From NCBI RefSeq assembly GCF_028888695.1, contig NZ_PNFF01000002.1, positions 62,001-126,000 on the forward strand: DNA of 64,000 nt, read 5' to 3'. The notes under the pieces are model-generated. The model saw only the letters and a program-made list of their open reading frames with translations, did no database searches and was not told where the DNA came from. Shown here in pieces: positions 42,931 to 52,291 of the stretch. The translations under genes and the position numbers were made by a program. This DNA comes from Bacillus methanolicus (GTDB taxonomy: Bacteria; Bacillota; Bacilli; Bacillales; Cytobacillaceae). Within the stretch, counting starts at the first letter, position 1, and the number at the start of each line of letters is the position of its first letter.

Positions 42931-45900
42931 TTTCTTTCTTCTTAGCTTGCTTATGCTTTCAAAAACGATTGGAACAATTAAGAGAGTAAGCAGGGTTGAA
43001 CTTGTTAATCCGCCTATTACGGTAACGCCAAGCCCTTTGGATATCAATCCGCTTCCTTCCATGCCAAATGCGAGCGGCAATAATGCTCCGATCGTCGCAA
43101 TCGCAGTCATTAAAATCGGGCGCAAGCGGGTTGCCCCTGCCTCAAGCAATGCTTCCCTTGTACTGAGTCCTTCGTTTTCTTTTCGAATAACCCGGTCAAT
43201 CAGAACGATTGCATTTGTTACTACAATACCGATTAACATTAAGGCGCCGATCATTGCCGACACACTGATTGTCTCACCGGCAATCAGCAGGGCAACGAGC
43301 CCGCCGATAACCGCGAACGGCAATGAAAACAGAATCGTAAACGGTGCAAGAGCGCCGCCGAAAGTTACGACGAGGATAAAATAAACGATAGCAATGGCAG
43401 CGAGCATCGCCAATCCTAATTGTGTAAAGGTTTCCTGAATATCTTCCGTAACCCCTCCCATCGAAATTTCCACATTTGAAGGCAAGTCAATCTTATCCAC
43501 TTCTTTTTGAAGTTTTGCAGACGCTTTGGCAACATCATCTGTTGTCAGCTCGGCGCTGACTTCTGCATAAATCCGGCCGTCACGGCGCGTAACGGTGTCC
43601 GATGTTTTTCCTTTCTTGATTTCAACCAATTCACTTACAGGAACTTCGATGCCAAGCGGTGATTGAATCTTTTCTTCGATCATATCATTGACACTTTCAT
43701 AGCTTTCTTCTTCAACTTGAAGATAGACATTCAGCTCTTCCCCGTCTTTTTCAATTGTCGTCAGAACGGGGCGCTCCCTTGTCTGAGAAAGTTCCATGCC
43801 GATTTGTGCAGCCGTTAATCCGAGCTTGCTCAATTTTTTCTGATCAGCGACGAGTGTAAATTCATCATATGATTCGGAAATGCTCGAATCAATTTTCGTA
43901 AAACTTTTGTCCTTTTTCATAATGTCTTGAATTTCTTTTACAACCGGTTCGATATCTTCCCGCTTTTCACCGTATACATAATAGACAATTTCATTGCTGC
44001 CGGCTTGAGAATGAAAATCTTGAGAAGCCCATTCACCTTCTGCTGTTTTTTCCTGAAGATCCTTAATCACCTTTTCCTTTTCCTCTTCAAAATTAGGTGT
44101 ATCATCTTCATATGCAATAAACATGATCGCGCTGTTCGTATCACCCGGATTCATAGGGTTTTCGCTTCCAAGCGACAATTGAACCGTCTTTACGTTATCC
44201 CTCTCAAGGAAGAATTTCTCTGCATCTGACGTGTATTTTTTCACTTGCTCCAATGTTTCCCCCGGGGCAGGTTTATACGTAACAACCATCATTTTCTCTT
44301 CTTCAGACGGCAGGAAGCTGACCCCGATGACAGGAACAAGGAATAAGCTTCCGACAAGGAGGAGCAATGCCATTAAGCTTGTCACAATCTTATGGTTTAA
44401 CGACCAGTTTAAAATTTTCCTATAAGCTTGAGCCAATCTTCCAGGCTTATCCTCGTCGTGATGGACTCCTTCTTTTAAGCCTTTTTTAAATAGAGAATGA
44501 GCCATCATCGGTACAATCGTAATCGCAACAAGCAATGAAGCGAGCAACGAAAAGACGATGGTTAAGGCAAACGGCATGAACAGCTCGCCGACCATTCCCT
44601 TCACAAGTGCAAGAGGAAGAAACACGGCGATCGTTACGATCGTTGATGACATAATCGGAATAAACATTTCTTTCGTCGCTTCGCGGATCAATTCCATTCC
44701 TTTCAGCTTTTCGTCCTTCAGCGACATTCTCCGGTATATGTTTTCAATTACGACGATCGAATCGTCGATCACCCGGCCGATTGCGACGGTCATCGCGCCT
44801 AAAGTCATCATATTCAGCGTAATATCCATCTGCTTTAGCAATAAAATGGCAATCAAAAGCGACAGCGGGATCGAAATAACCGCAATCAAAGTAGATCTGA
44901 TATTTCTCAAGAATAATAGAATGATGACGACCGCAAACGCTGCTCCGAACAGCGCCTTGCTTAACATCGTCTCTACAGAATCTTCAATCGGCGTAGCCTG
45001 GTCAAACGTTGTGACTACTTCCAGACCTTCAATTTCGTCTTCAAATTTTTTCAACTCTTCTTTTACTTCATTCGCGACCGTAACGGTGTTGGCATCAGCC
45101 GTTTTTACAATTTGAAGGCCAATCGCTTCTTTTCCATTCGTTCTCGAAATCGATTCTGCCTTGCCAACCAATTTAATATCAGCAATGTCTTCAAGTTTTA
45201 CAGTCTGAAGCACTAAACCTTGCTGCGGCTGTCTTTGGATATTTCCTTGGGAAGTTCCGTCCAGAGATATTCCAGCTGCATTGTTTTGAGATGCTGCTGC
45301 GAAACCTTGTGAACCTGCTGCAGGATTTCCCTGAGGCGCCGCCATGGAACCGCTCTGCGGACCTGCAGCAGGATTTCCCTGATTGACTGCCTGCGAATTG
45401 TTCCGGCTTCCGGTTGAAGGGATCACCGGAATTTCCAAAGCTTTTAATTCTTCGATTGTCGTAACATTTCCATCCACAACAACCGATTGCTCTTTATCTT
45501 TAAATGTATAAAGCCCTAAAGGAAACGTAATATCTTCGCCTTTTATGTAATTTTTTACTGTTTCCTGGTTTAAACCGTATTGAGCCATTTTCTCATCGTT
45601 AAAAACAAGTTGAACCTCTTCGATCTGCTGTCCGGAAATTTGTACGGATGATACACCGTTAATCCCTTCCAAAGCAGGCACGATTTCTTCTTCAACTTTT
45701 TTTGTAAGCTGTGCAAGCGACTCTTTTTCATTCGAGATACTTACAGCCACAATTGGGAAGTCATTTATGCTGACCTTTGAAATTTTCGGCTTATTCACGC
45801 CATCCGGAAATTGAATCGAAGATAAAGCTTCTTCTAACTCATTTTTTGCCTCGTCCATATCCTTTTCATATTCATATTCGATTTGAACAGATGAAGCATT

Positions 45901-46161
45901 TTGAAATGAATTAGAACTGACTACATTCACCCCGTTAAGATTTTGGGCCGCTTTTTCAATCGGCACGGAAATCTTATCTTCTACCTCTTCAGGTGTAGCT
46001 CCGGGATAAAAAGTGGTAACACTGATAACCGGAGTTTTGATATTCGGAATTGTTTCAAGCTTCATGTTCAGTCCGGAATATAAGCCTGCCGCTGTAATAA
46101 TGATGGTAAGCAGCCAGACCGCGAACTTATTTTTAAGGGAAAAATTTATTATTTTATCCAT
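42925..46161 (-). CDS. RND-family efflux transporter (SwrC/AcrB-like)
   Basis: Proton-driven drug or surfactant efflux pump; SwrC of B. subtilis exports surfactin and is the nearest relative I can name. The 1078 residues have the RND plan: N-terminal helix, porter loop (to about 350), helices 2-6, second porter loop, and helices 8-12. Motifs include GRVIDDSIVVIENI and the proton-relay residues in TM4. A 67-residue Asn/Gln/Gly/Pro-rich insert at residues 249-315 is unusual. ATG 46161 follows GGAGG. No membrane-fusion protein gene is adjacent. The divergent tetR and shared operators imply local repression. Confidence 0.93.
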   Translation of the reverse strand: MDKIINFSLKNKFAVWLLTIIITAAGLYSGLNMKLETIPNIKTPVISVTTFYPGATPEEVEDKISVPIEKAAQNLNGVNVVSSNSFQNASSVQIEYEYEKDMDEAKNELEEALSSIQFPDGVNKPKISKVSINDFPIVAVSISNEKESLAQLTKKVEEEIVPALEGINGVSSVQISGQQIEEVQLVFNDEKMAQYGLNQETVKNYIKGEDITFPLGLYTFKDKEQSVVVDGNVTTIEELKALEIPVIPSTGSRNNSQAVNQGNPAAGPQSGSMAAPQGNPAAGSQGFAAASQNNAAGISLDGTSQGNIQRQPQQGLVLQTVKLEDIADIKLVGKAESISRTNGKEAIGLQIVKTADANTVTVANEVKEELKKFEDEIEGLEVVTTFDQATPIEDSVETMLSKALFGAAFAVVIILLFLRNIRSTLIAVISIPLSLLIAILLLKQMDITLNMMTLGAMTVAIGRVIDDSIVVIENIYRRMSLKDEKLKGMELIREATKEMFIPIMSSTIVTIAVFLPLALVKGMVGELFMPFALTIVFSLLASLLVAITIVPMMAHSLFKKGLKEGVHHDEDKPGRLAQAYRKILNWSLNHKIVTSLMALLLLVGSLFLVPVIGVSFLPSEEEKMMVVTYKPAPGETLEQVKKYTSDAEKFFLERDNVKTVQLSLGSENPMNPGDTNSAIMFIAYEDDTPNFEEEKEKVIKDLQEKTAEGEWASQDFHSQAGSNEIVYYVYGEKREDIEPVVKEIQDIMKKDKSFTKIDSSISESYDEFTLVADQKKLSKLGLTAAQIGMELSQTRERPVLTTIEKDGEELNVYLQVEEESYESVNDMIEEKIQSPLGIEVPVSELVEIKKGKTSDTVTRRDGRIYAEVSAELTTDDVAKASAKLQKEVDKIDLPSNVEISMGGVTEDIQETFTQLGLAMLAAIAIVYFILVVTFGGALAPFTILFSLPFAVIGGLVALLIAGETISVSAMIGALMLIGIVVTNAIVLIDRVIRKENEGLSTREALLEAGATRLRPILMTAIATIGALLPLAFGMEGSGLISKGLGVTVIGGLTSSTLLTLLIVPIVFESISKLRRKKG

Positions 46162-46198
46162 TGTTTCCTCCAGCTCCTGTAGCTTAGAAAATTTCACT

Positions 46199-46212
46199 TG
46201 ACCGACTGGTCA
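46199..46212. promoter_or_regulatory. TetR-type operator 1
   Basis: TGACCGACTGGTCA: palindromic arms TGACC and GGTCA around a four-base core, immediately before the RND start region. Confidence 0.8.
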
Positions 46213-46224
46213 TGATAACAAATA

Positions 46225-46253
46225 ATATAAATGACCAGTCGGTCAGCAGTCAA
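46225..46253 (-). promoter_or_regulatory. Sigma-A promoter of the RND gene
   Basis: On the minus strand TTGACT (46248-46253) and TTATAT (46225-46230) are 17 bases apart, and operator 2 fills the spacer. Confidence 0.82.
46232..46245. promoter_or_regulatory. TetR-type operator 2, between the -35 and -10 of the RND promoter
   Basis: TGACCAGTCGGTCA has the same arms as operator 1 and is its exact reverse complement. Its position would block RNA polymerase. Confidence 0.85.
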
Positions 46254-46298
46254 TATAGACTTTAAAAAATTTACAATAAATTAAGGGTTTATCTTTAA

Positions 46299-46312
46299 TG
46301 ACCAATCGGTCA
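46299..46312. promoter_or_regulatory. TetR-type operator 3, upstream of the regulator gene
   Basis: TGACCAATCGGTCA, 37 bases before the tetR ATG, so the regulator is likely to repress itself. Confidence 0.78.
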
Positions 46313-46348
46313 TAATTAGGATAATAGGTTCGGACGGGAGAAAGGAAA

Positions 46349-47209
46349 ATGAAAGAAAAAGAAAAGCTGATTATCGATGCGGCGATGAAATTGTTCGCAA
46401 ATAAAGGGTTTGACGCCACTTCAATTCAAGAAATAGCGAATGAAGCAGGAATTTCTAAGGGAGCTTTTTATATCTATTTTAAATCGAAAGAATCACTGCT
46501 TATTGCAATTTTTAAATATTACTATGAAACAATCAAAGCGCGAATGGATGAAATAAAATCATTAGATTTGCCTCCAAGAGACATGTTTGTTGAACACATT
46601 GTCTGCCTTTATTCAGAGATTAGCAAACATAAAGAATTTATTATCATGCAGACGAGAGAACAAGCCATTCCCTTTAATGAATCCATTGCTGAATTTATCA
46701 ACAGCATGCACATTGAAACATATCAATTTTACAAAAAATCAATGACTGCAATATACGGGAAAAACATTGTTCCATATCTTGGCGATCTTTCGATCATTTT
46801 ACAAGGCATCTTTCAATCGTATTTACAGCTGATTCTTTTCCAAAACAATCCGATAGACTTTTATAAACTAGCCGGATTCATACTGCGGAGAGCCGATGAT
46901 TTAGCAAATGGATTGATGAAATCTGAAGAAGAACCAATCGTGCCGCCCCAATTGCTGAATCAGGCACTTTTTGACAGCCGCTTTTTCCAAAAAAAGATGA
47001 ACAAGAAAGATCTCCAACTTTTAATCAAGAAATTTAAATCTGATTTGGAAAAATCAAGTGACTTATTTGTTACGCTTGATGTGCTTGAAGCTGAAATCAA
47101 CAGTGAAGCACCAAGAATTCCGTTGATCCAAGGGATGCTCGCGAATTTAAGAGATGTCAAGGAAATGAAAGAATTAAAGCTGCAAATTGAAAATTTCTTT
47201 GGACTTTGA
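46349..47209 (+). CDS. TetR-family regulator of the RND pump
   Basis: A 286-residue TetR-type repressor. The N-terminal HTH is complete (LIIDAAMKLFANKGFDATSIQEIANEAGISKGAFYIYFKSKESLL, residues 7-51). The ligand-binding part is longer than usual: TetR proteins average about 190-210, and this one carries an extra C-terminal segment of about 80 residues that is Lys/Glu-rich and may be helical. It is divergent from the pump gene with three operator sites between them. GGGAGAAAGG precedes the ATG. Confidence 0.92.
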   Translation: MKEKEKLIIDAAMKLFANKGFDATSIQEIANEAGISKGAFYIYFKSKESLLIAIFKYYYETIKARMDEIKSLDLPPRDMFVEHIVCLYSEISKHKEFIIMQTREQAIPFNESIAEFINSMHIETYQFYKKSMTAIYGKNIVPYLGDLSIILQGIFQSYLQLILFQNNPIDFYKLAGFILRRADDLANGLMKSEEEPIVPPQLLNQALFDSRFFQKKMNKKDLQLLIKKFKSDLEKSSDLFVTLDVLEAEINSEAPRIPLIQGMLANLRDVKEMKELKLQIENFFGL

Positions 47210-47335
47210 GAAAGAACGCAAACGATGAATAGATGATATTTACATAATTTTAACTGTATTCAAAATTATGTTTAACAATCTCCCGTTACTGTTTTAATAT
47301 GAAGAACAATAAGTATCTTGTACGCTGGAGGAAAA

Positions 47336-48118
47336 ATGAAAGAAAAAATCGTATTTATACATGGCCTGACGGGCAGAAAACGTGCGTTTCATAAAGAAAT
47401 CGATTACTTTAGTCAAGCGTATCATACGTATGCATATGATTTATTAGGCCACGGAGAAGATCGAGGAAAACCAGTAGAGTTTACATTAGATAATTTAGTT
47501 GAACAGTTGGAAATTCTTTTTGATCAGGAAGGAATTGAAAAAGCTCATATTTGTTCTTTAAGCTATGGATGTTATCCTGCTACAATTTTTGCGAATAAAT
47601 GGAAAGAAAATGTATTAAGTCTATGTTATATTGGAGGCCATTATAACTCTCCATCTCCTTTATTTGCTGTCTTCCAGCATTATTGGGATACAAGCAGCGA
47701 AAATTATTCGACATGGCTAAAAAACTATGCCCGGGATTTATTTCCAAAAGAAGGGGTCGTTGATCCATATTCATTAGTTTCATCGAAGGTATACTATAAA
47801 TACGGTCTTGAGTTGGATAAAGGAATTTTAAAAGAAGCGATCGGACATAGGCTTTTTTATGATTTGCGAAGGGATCTAAAAAACATAAATGTTCCTGTTC
47901 TTTGGGTGATGGGGGATCATGACTTTCTCTATAAGTCTAGTATTGCAGATTTAAAGAAAGTAATTCCACATGTGCAATATAAGGAAATTCCACATGCAGG
48001 CCATACAGCTAACTTATTTCGTCCAAAATCCTTTAAAAAGATATACGAGGATTTTCTAAATGGAATTCAACGAACAAAATCAGAAAAAGTTCCAGTATTG
48101 AAAGGGAAAACCCTTTAA
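47336..48118 (+). CDS. Alpha/beta-fold hydrolase
   Basis: A 260-residue cytoplasmic hydrolase of unknown substrate. The oxyanion loop is FIHGLTGRK, the nucleophile elbow is CSLSYGC (Ser in LSYG), the acid is in GDHDFLY, and the base in HAGHTANLF. It reads on from the TetR gene with a 126-base gap, so it may be in the same transcript, but no common function is evident. ATG 47336 follows GGAGG. Confidence 0.88.
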   Translation: MKEKIVFIHGLTGRKRAFHKEIDYFSQAYHTYAYDLLGHGEDRGKPVEFTLDNLVEQLEILFDQEGIEKAHICSLSYGCYPATIFANKWKENVLSLCYIGGHYNSPSPLFAVFQHYWDTSSENYSTWLKNYARDLFPKEGVVDPYSLVSSKVYYKYGLELDKGILKEAIGHRLFYDLRRDLKNINVPVLWVMGDHDFLYKSSIADLKKVIPHVQYKEIPHAGHTANLFRPKSFKKIYEDFLNGIQRTKSEKVPVLKGKTL

Positions 48119-48133
48119 ATGATAAAGGGTTTT
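48107..48133. terminator. Bidirectional terminator between convergent genes
   Basis: AAAACCCTTTA and TAAAGGGTTTT form an 11-base stem around AATGA between the hydrolase and the convergent membrane gene, with A- and T-tracts on both sides. Confidence 0.85.
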
Positions 48134-48135
48134 GT

Positions 48136-48972
48136 TCATTTTAATGAAATCGACCGGTTATAAAGCAGAGTTTGAAAAACATTCAGAATGTACGCAGTTA
48201 TTAAATGAACAACGATAAAAATCATAAATACCACGAGTGATTTTACTGTTAAAATGTGATATTTGATTAAGAGACCCTCAACCACCCCTACAAAAACAAG
48301 GATGAATAAATATTTTATCCTAGAGTGAATCTTTGTTATGAATAAGCTCATGCCAAAAGAAGTGATAAACAACGTTGGTACCGAAGCCGCAAGATGATCA
48401 CGAAATGAATTTGAAAAAAGACCTATCGAAAATTTAATAAAACCGGGTGCTCCTAAAAGAAAAAAAGACAATACACTGCTTATACTTACTGCAGAAAAGG
48501 AGAGTAGCAAAAAACTGAACCGTTTTGTCATTTTATCATTCCTGATGTGATACCATAAACGTTTTGCAATCCAAAAATGGATCGGTAACAGAAGCCCGGT
48601 ATAGTAAGGTTTCCACCATATCTGATGGTAAATATGAAGATTTAGAAAGATTAATTCAATCCCCATAAAAATGAAAGAAAAAAAGATAGACCATCGGAAT
48701 TTTAATTGGTTTGCCGCAATCCACAAGCCCACTGCCGGAACAGCTAATAAATTTGATGCAAAGTGTCCTACTACGCTATCTTTGTAAATATTTTTAAACA
48801 CTCCTACCTCATAAAAATAACTTTTAAAATACACAAAGATCGCAGTCTCCAGTGGATAAATAATTCCTGCTATTGCTAAATAGAATACAAAAAGTCTAGG
48901 ATCTTTAAACTTCCATAAAGTATAAACAATGAAAGCGATACTTAAAATTGATAAGCCAATATACCAAAACAA
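48136..48972 (-). CDS. Multi-pass membrane protein, unassigned
   Basis: A 278-residue hydrophobic protein with about eight transmembrane segments; I do not recognise the family. Visible features are a Trp-rich loop (LHIYHQIWWKPYYTGLLLPIHFWIAKRLWYH, residues 105-140) and a basic C-terminus. The start is TTG 48972 after AAGGGGA, with no good ATG near it. It is alone on the minus strand between plus-strand genes. Its base composition (A/T-rich) is more skewed than its neighbours', which would fit a less conserved or acquired gene. Confidence 0.7.
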   Translation of the reverse strand: MFWYIGLSILSIAFIVYTLWKFKDPRLFVFYLAIAGIIYPLETAIFVYFKSYFYEVGVFKNIYKDSVVGHFASNLLAVPAVGLWIAANQLKFRWSIFFSFIFMGIELIFLNLHIYHQIWWKPYYTGLLLPIHFWIAKRLWYHIRNDKMTKRFSFLLLSFSAVSISSVLSFFLLGAPGFIKFSIGLFSNSFRDHLAASVPTLFITSFGMSLFITKIHSRIKYLFILVFVGVVEGLLIKYHILTVKSLVVFMIFIVVHLITAYILNVFQTLLYNRSISLK

Positions 48973-49183
48973 TTTATTTTCCCCTTACATGAAGTTGTAA
49001 CCTTCCAGCACGCTCCTAAAGATTAATATGTACACCCAGCTCCTATATTAAAGTATCCAAATTTGTCCAATGTCATAACAAAAAAACCTGCACATAACAT
49101 AAAGTATAAGTACTTTTCATGCGCAGCGGTTGCATGTCAGATAAAACAAAAAAATTATTTCTAAATATGTGAGGAGGCAGGGT

Positions 49184-50089
49184 ATGAGCAGTTCTGAAAC
49201 AACTCCTGATTTTCCCGGCAAAGACAGAAATAATCAGATGTTGCTCCCCCCTGAAAAATTTGCCGCTCTACCGGAATCTTTAACAGAAAGTCTTTTCATT
49301 GAGCGTTCTTTAACGGAGAATAAGTTTTGGTTAAGGATCATGAAAGAACATGCTTTATTTTTAGGCGAAGGTTTTAACAAAAATGACAAACAGCTTATTC
49401 AGCAAACCGACCGATTTTATCATTATTTTGAGCAGCAGGAAAAAAGGGCCTATCAAACACCCAATAATGTAACGCAAGTCAGGAAATTAAATGAAGACTC
49501 AATTCAATTAGTGTATGGGTTTCGAAATTTCAAGAGGAACCTTCTCATTTTGATTATCAATTGTAAAGTAAGCGGCTTTAACTTCCCCCTCCTTGTCGAT
49601 CACATTGCACGGGAAGCAGAATATTTTATTAGGACATTAAAAAAGTTTAACAAGGGGATTTTAGACCCCATTCAAGATGCCATCATTAGTGAAAATGTCT
49701 TTTGGCTCCGCATAATGATGGAACATTCAAGATTTATCTCGTCTTTGCTTGATCAGTCAGAACGCAACCTCGTCAATACAGCCAGAAAATTCGGAGATGA
49801 TTTTGAAGTGCTTCTTAATCAGGCCAGAGATGTTGAGTCGATGCTATATAAGAAAAGTCCGACATACCCTATTATCGGAAAACTAAATCAAGATAGCGAA
49901 AACGCAACGGTTGAATTGCGAAACTTTAAACAAGCAGGTTTAGATTTAATCAAAAGCTGTCAGATTCGAAGTGTCATAAACCCGTTATTAGCGGATCATG
50001 TCGTACGTGAAGCGGATCATTTCTTATATATGATTAATGTACTGGAAGAACGATTAAAAAGGAAACAAGCAACCGAGCAGCTGCAGTAA
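49184..50089 (+). CDS. DUF2935 protein with two domain copies
   Basis: A 301-residue protein of two repeated DUF2935 domains, about residues 40-155 and 170-285. Each copy begins FWLRIMKEH/FWLRIMMEH and ends LVDHIAREAEYF/LADHVVREADHF. These His and Glu residues recall a metal-binding four-helix (hemerythrin/ferritin-like) fold. The N-terminal 25 residues are polar and likely disordered. ATG 49184 follows GAGGAGGCAGGGT. The function of the family is unknown. Confidence 0.88.
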   Translation: MSSSETTPDFPGKDRNNQMLLPPEKFAALPESLTESLFIERSLTENKFWLRIMKEHALFLGEGFNKNDKQLIQQTDRFYHYFEQQEKRAYQTPNNVTQVRKLNEDSIQLVYGFRNFKRNLLILIINCKVSGFNFPLLVDHIAREAEYFIRTLKKFNKGILDPIQDAIISENVFWLRIMMEHSRFISSLLDQSERNLVNTARKFGDDFEVLLNQARDVESMLYKKSPTYPIIGKLNQDSENATVELRNFKQAGLDLIKSCQIRSVINPLLADHVVREADHFLYMINVLEERLKRKQATEQLQ

Positions 50090-50122
50090 AAGCGGGATCA
50101 GAAATTTTCCCGCTTTTCTTCT
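50087..50122 (+). terminator. Intrinsic terminator after the DUF2935 gene
   Basis: AAAAGCGGGA and TCCCGCTTTT form a ten-pair stem with a short loop, then a T-rich tract. Confidence 0.85.
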
Positions 50123-50209
50123 TTTTCAATGAACATAAGACAGCTTTTGAAATAGTTCATAATATAAAGAATACAGCTGTTACAATGGAAATTTTGCAGT
50201 TTTCATCCT

Positions 50210-50692
50210 TTAAGTATCCGCTATAATTCCTTTTTCCCTTAAATAAATGATATAATCAGTTGAAATTCCTCTCTCACCGAGTTGCCTTAACATAGCGGTT
50301 ATATTTCCTCTATGATAGGTGCCATGATTCACTATATGAATGAAAATATCCCATAATTGGTTGCAAAACGTTTGTCCTTTAGTGTTTTGATAGTATATTC
50401 GTTTATTTTCCTCTGCATTACCAGCAGCAAGATATTGACTGTGTACTTCGGAAAATGCTTCTCTTGCTTGAGGGACATTTTGAAATGTTATTTCTGGTAA
50501 TGCACTTAAATTTTGCCCTTGAATTCTTTGAATCCACATACTTTCCACTGCATATAAATGTTCTAATGTTTTTAAAATACTTGGAAAGACACTCGGAATC
50601 TCTTTGCTCAGTATTTCTTCAGGGAGGGTTTCCAAATGATCTAAAAGCTTATTTGTTGCCCAATAGTGATAGTCAAGGAAATTTTTAATCAT
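50210..50692 (-). CDS. DinB-family protein
   Basis: A 160-residue four-helix DinB/YfiT-like protein, a family of metal-binding thiol-dependent enzymes such as bacillithiol transferases. Likely metal ligands are His in LEHLYAVE and in the IHIVNHGTYHRGNI pair. ATG 50692 follows GGAGGTAAGA; an upstream start would add four residues. The substrate is unknown. It is convergent with the DUF2935 gene. Confidence 0.87.
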   Translation of the reverse strand: MIKNFLDYHYWATNKLLDHLETLPEEILSKEIPSVFPSILKTLEHLYAVESMWIQRIQGQNLSALPEITFQNVPQAREAFSEVHSQYLAAGNAEENKRIYYQNTKGQTFCNQLWDIFIHIVNHGTYHRGNITAMLRQLGERGISTDYIIYLREKGIIADT

Positions 50693-50754
50693 TCTTACCT
50701 CCAAGATCGATTCATATATTTTTAATTGAGTCCGGGGGATTTTGATAAATTACA

Positions 50755-51948
50755 TTAACCAACTGCACTGTCCTGCTTTTTCTCATCCTGGACGAAAAGG
50801 ATTCCCAGTTCATGATGATCGCCTTCGAATAGAGCCCGTTGGACAAAACGGACTTCTCCGTTTACATCCAGTACTTCAAGCTTGCAATGGGCTCTGTTTC
50901 GCTGCAAAGCTTCGTAAAATTCTTTTTCGTTTTGGACGCGTACTCCGTTCACTTTTGTCACCATTTCTCCGACCTGCAACGCCATTTTGCTGGCAGGCGA
51001 TTCCGGGATGATTCCAAGAATTATTAAGCCGTTGTTTCGTTTGGAAAAATAAAAAGGAAGATTCTCTTCATGCAGTCTCTGGTGCAGCGTAATGGCCTCC
51101 CTGCCAAGAATCGCAAGCGCTGCTGCTGCAATGGACGCGATCGGCCACCAATAGCCCGCTGTCGAAACAATGAAAGTAATCGCTCCCAGCACGATGACTC
51201 TTTTTCCAACAAGCTGAACAGCTTCTTTTGGCAGCAAACCTTGAATTTGCTGATGAAACCCTATGGAAAACGGAACCAATAAGAGAGAATATGACTGCTC
51301 ACCAAATGAAAATGCGGGCCACCATTCAGAAGGGGGATGGATTGCTCCTCCCGGCAAAAGCAGGAACACCGGAAGCATCCAAAGACGCTTTACTTCATGA
51401 ACCCCAACTGTCAATCCGCGCTTGCTTTTTATTAATTTCGGCGAAGTGCCTTTCGGTCCGTTTTTAATAATAACAATTCCTTCACCAATGATTAAGAGAG
51501 CAAGCAAAACAATGATCGATGGGTAAATTTTTTCATTAAGACTTGTAAAAAGATCAGGCATAAATGGAAATGGCCAACCTTGCTGCGCGGCAAAAATGAG
51601 GGCAAAAAATGCCGCTCCCAACGTATAGGCCGGAGCAAGCAGCCGAACTTTTGTCGTAAGGCTCCACAGAAATGTAAACAGCGCTGCCAGAACAACCGCT
51701 GCAAATGGAATAACTATACCGGCTGCTATAGCAACTAAAGAGAAGACGAGTCCAGTTACAATTCCAAGCGGAAACAGCTGCCTCAGTTCGAAATACGCAT
51801 CCTCTACGCGGATATGAAAATTCCGCCTTTCCCTTTTAACCCGGGAGACTCCTAATATTCCGGCCAAGAAGACAAGATAATAAAACATAGGGTGAAGAAA
51901 TAACTTACCTGTCCCTTTTAACAATTCAATAATCCATGCTTGAGCCAC
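50755..51948 (-). CDS. minJ: Division-topology protein MinJ
   Basis: Membrane PDZ protein that links DivIVA to MinCD at the division site in Bacilli. About 397 residues: six or seven hydrophobic segments, then a C-terminal PDZ domain (about residues 305-390, LGIIPESPASKMALQVGEMVTKVNGVRV). Its place before ctpB matches yvjD/minJ in B. subtilis. No ATG fits the start; GTG 51948 aligns with the B. subtilis N-terminus, while TTG 51960 and GTG 51957 are less well supported. Confidence 0.88.
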   Translation of the reverse strand: MAQAWIIELLKGTGKLFLHPMFYYLVFLAGILGVSRVKRERRNFHIRVEDAYFELRQLFPLGIVTGLVFSLVAIAAGIVIPFAAVVLAALFTFLWSLTTKVRLLAPAYTLGAAFFALIFAAQQGWPFPFMPDLFTSLNEKIYPSIIVLLALLIIGEGIVIIKNGPKGTSPKLIKSKRGLTVGVHEVKRLWMLPVFLLLPGGAIHPPSEWWPAFSFGEQSYSLLLVPFSIGFHQQIQGLLPKEAVQLVGKRVIVLGAITFIVSTAGYWWPIASIAAAALAILGREAITLHQRLHEENLPFYFSKRNNGLIILGIIPESPASKMALQVGEMVTKVNGVRVQNEKEFYEALQRNRAHCKLEVLDVNGEVRFVQRALFEGDHHELGILFVQDEKKQDSAVG

Positions 51949-52245
51949 CCTTGTCACCAACCTCTATAAACAATTCTCACAGAATTAATATTTAGTAATC
52001 TATTAATGACTATTTTACCAAAACCTGACCATAAAACATATGCTAGTTTTTACACAAAAAACGTGCACGAGTTTTAAACTCACAATCCTAACATGGAAAT
52101 AGCTTTCATTTTAAATCAGAACCAACATAATAAGGCGGTGTGAGCGAAGCAAAGCTCTAAATATTTTCAAAGCTTAACATGTATCTTGCTAAAGATAAAT
52201 TAGCATTTCTATCTTTGTTTGCGTAGCTCCGCCCCTTTACCAAAG
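51949..52245. other. Intergenic region upstream of minJ, no gene found
   Basis: About 300 bases between the ctpB terminator and the minJ start. The DNA is A/T-rich with no reading frame of note, no tRNA and no copy of the phased arrays. A promoter for minJ must lie here but no convincing pair was found. Confidence 0.5.
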
Positions 52246-52270
52246 AAAAAAGCAAGGATAACCCTGCTTT
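52246..52270 (-). terminator. Intrinsic terminator after ctpB
   Basis: Minus-strand AAGCAGGG and CCTTGCTT stem (one mismatch), followed by TTTTTTC. Confidence 0.75.
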
Positions 52271-52291
52271 CGACAAAAATTAGGATGCCTG

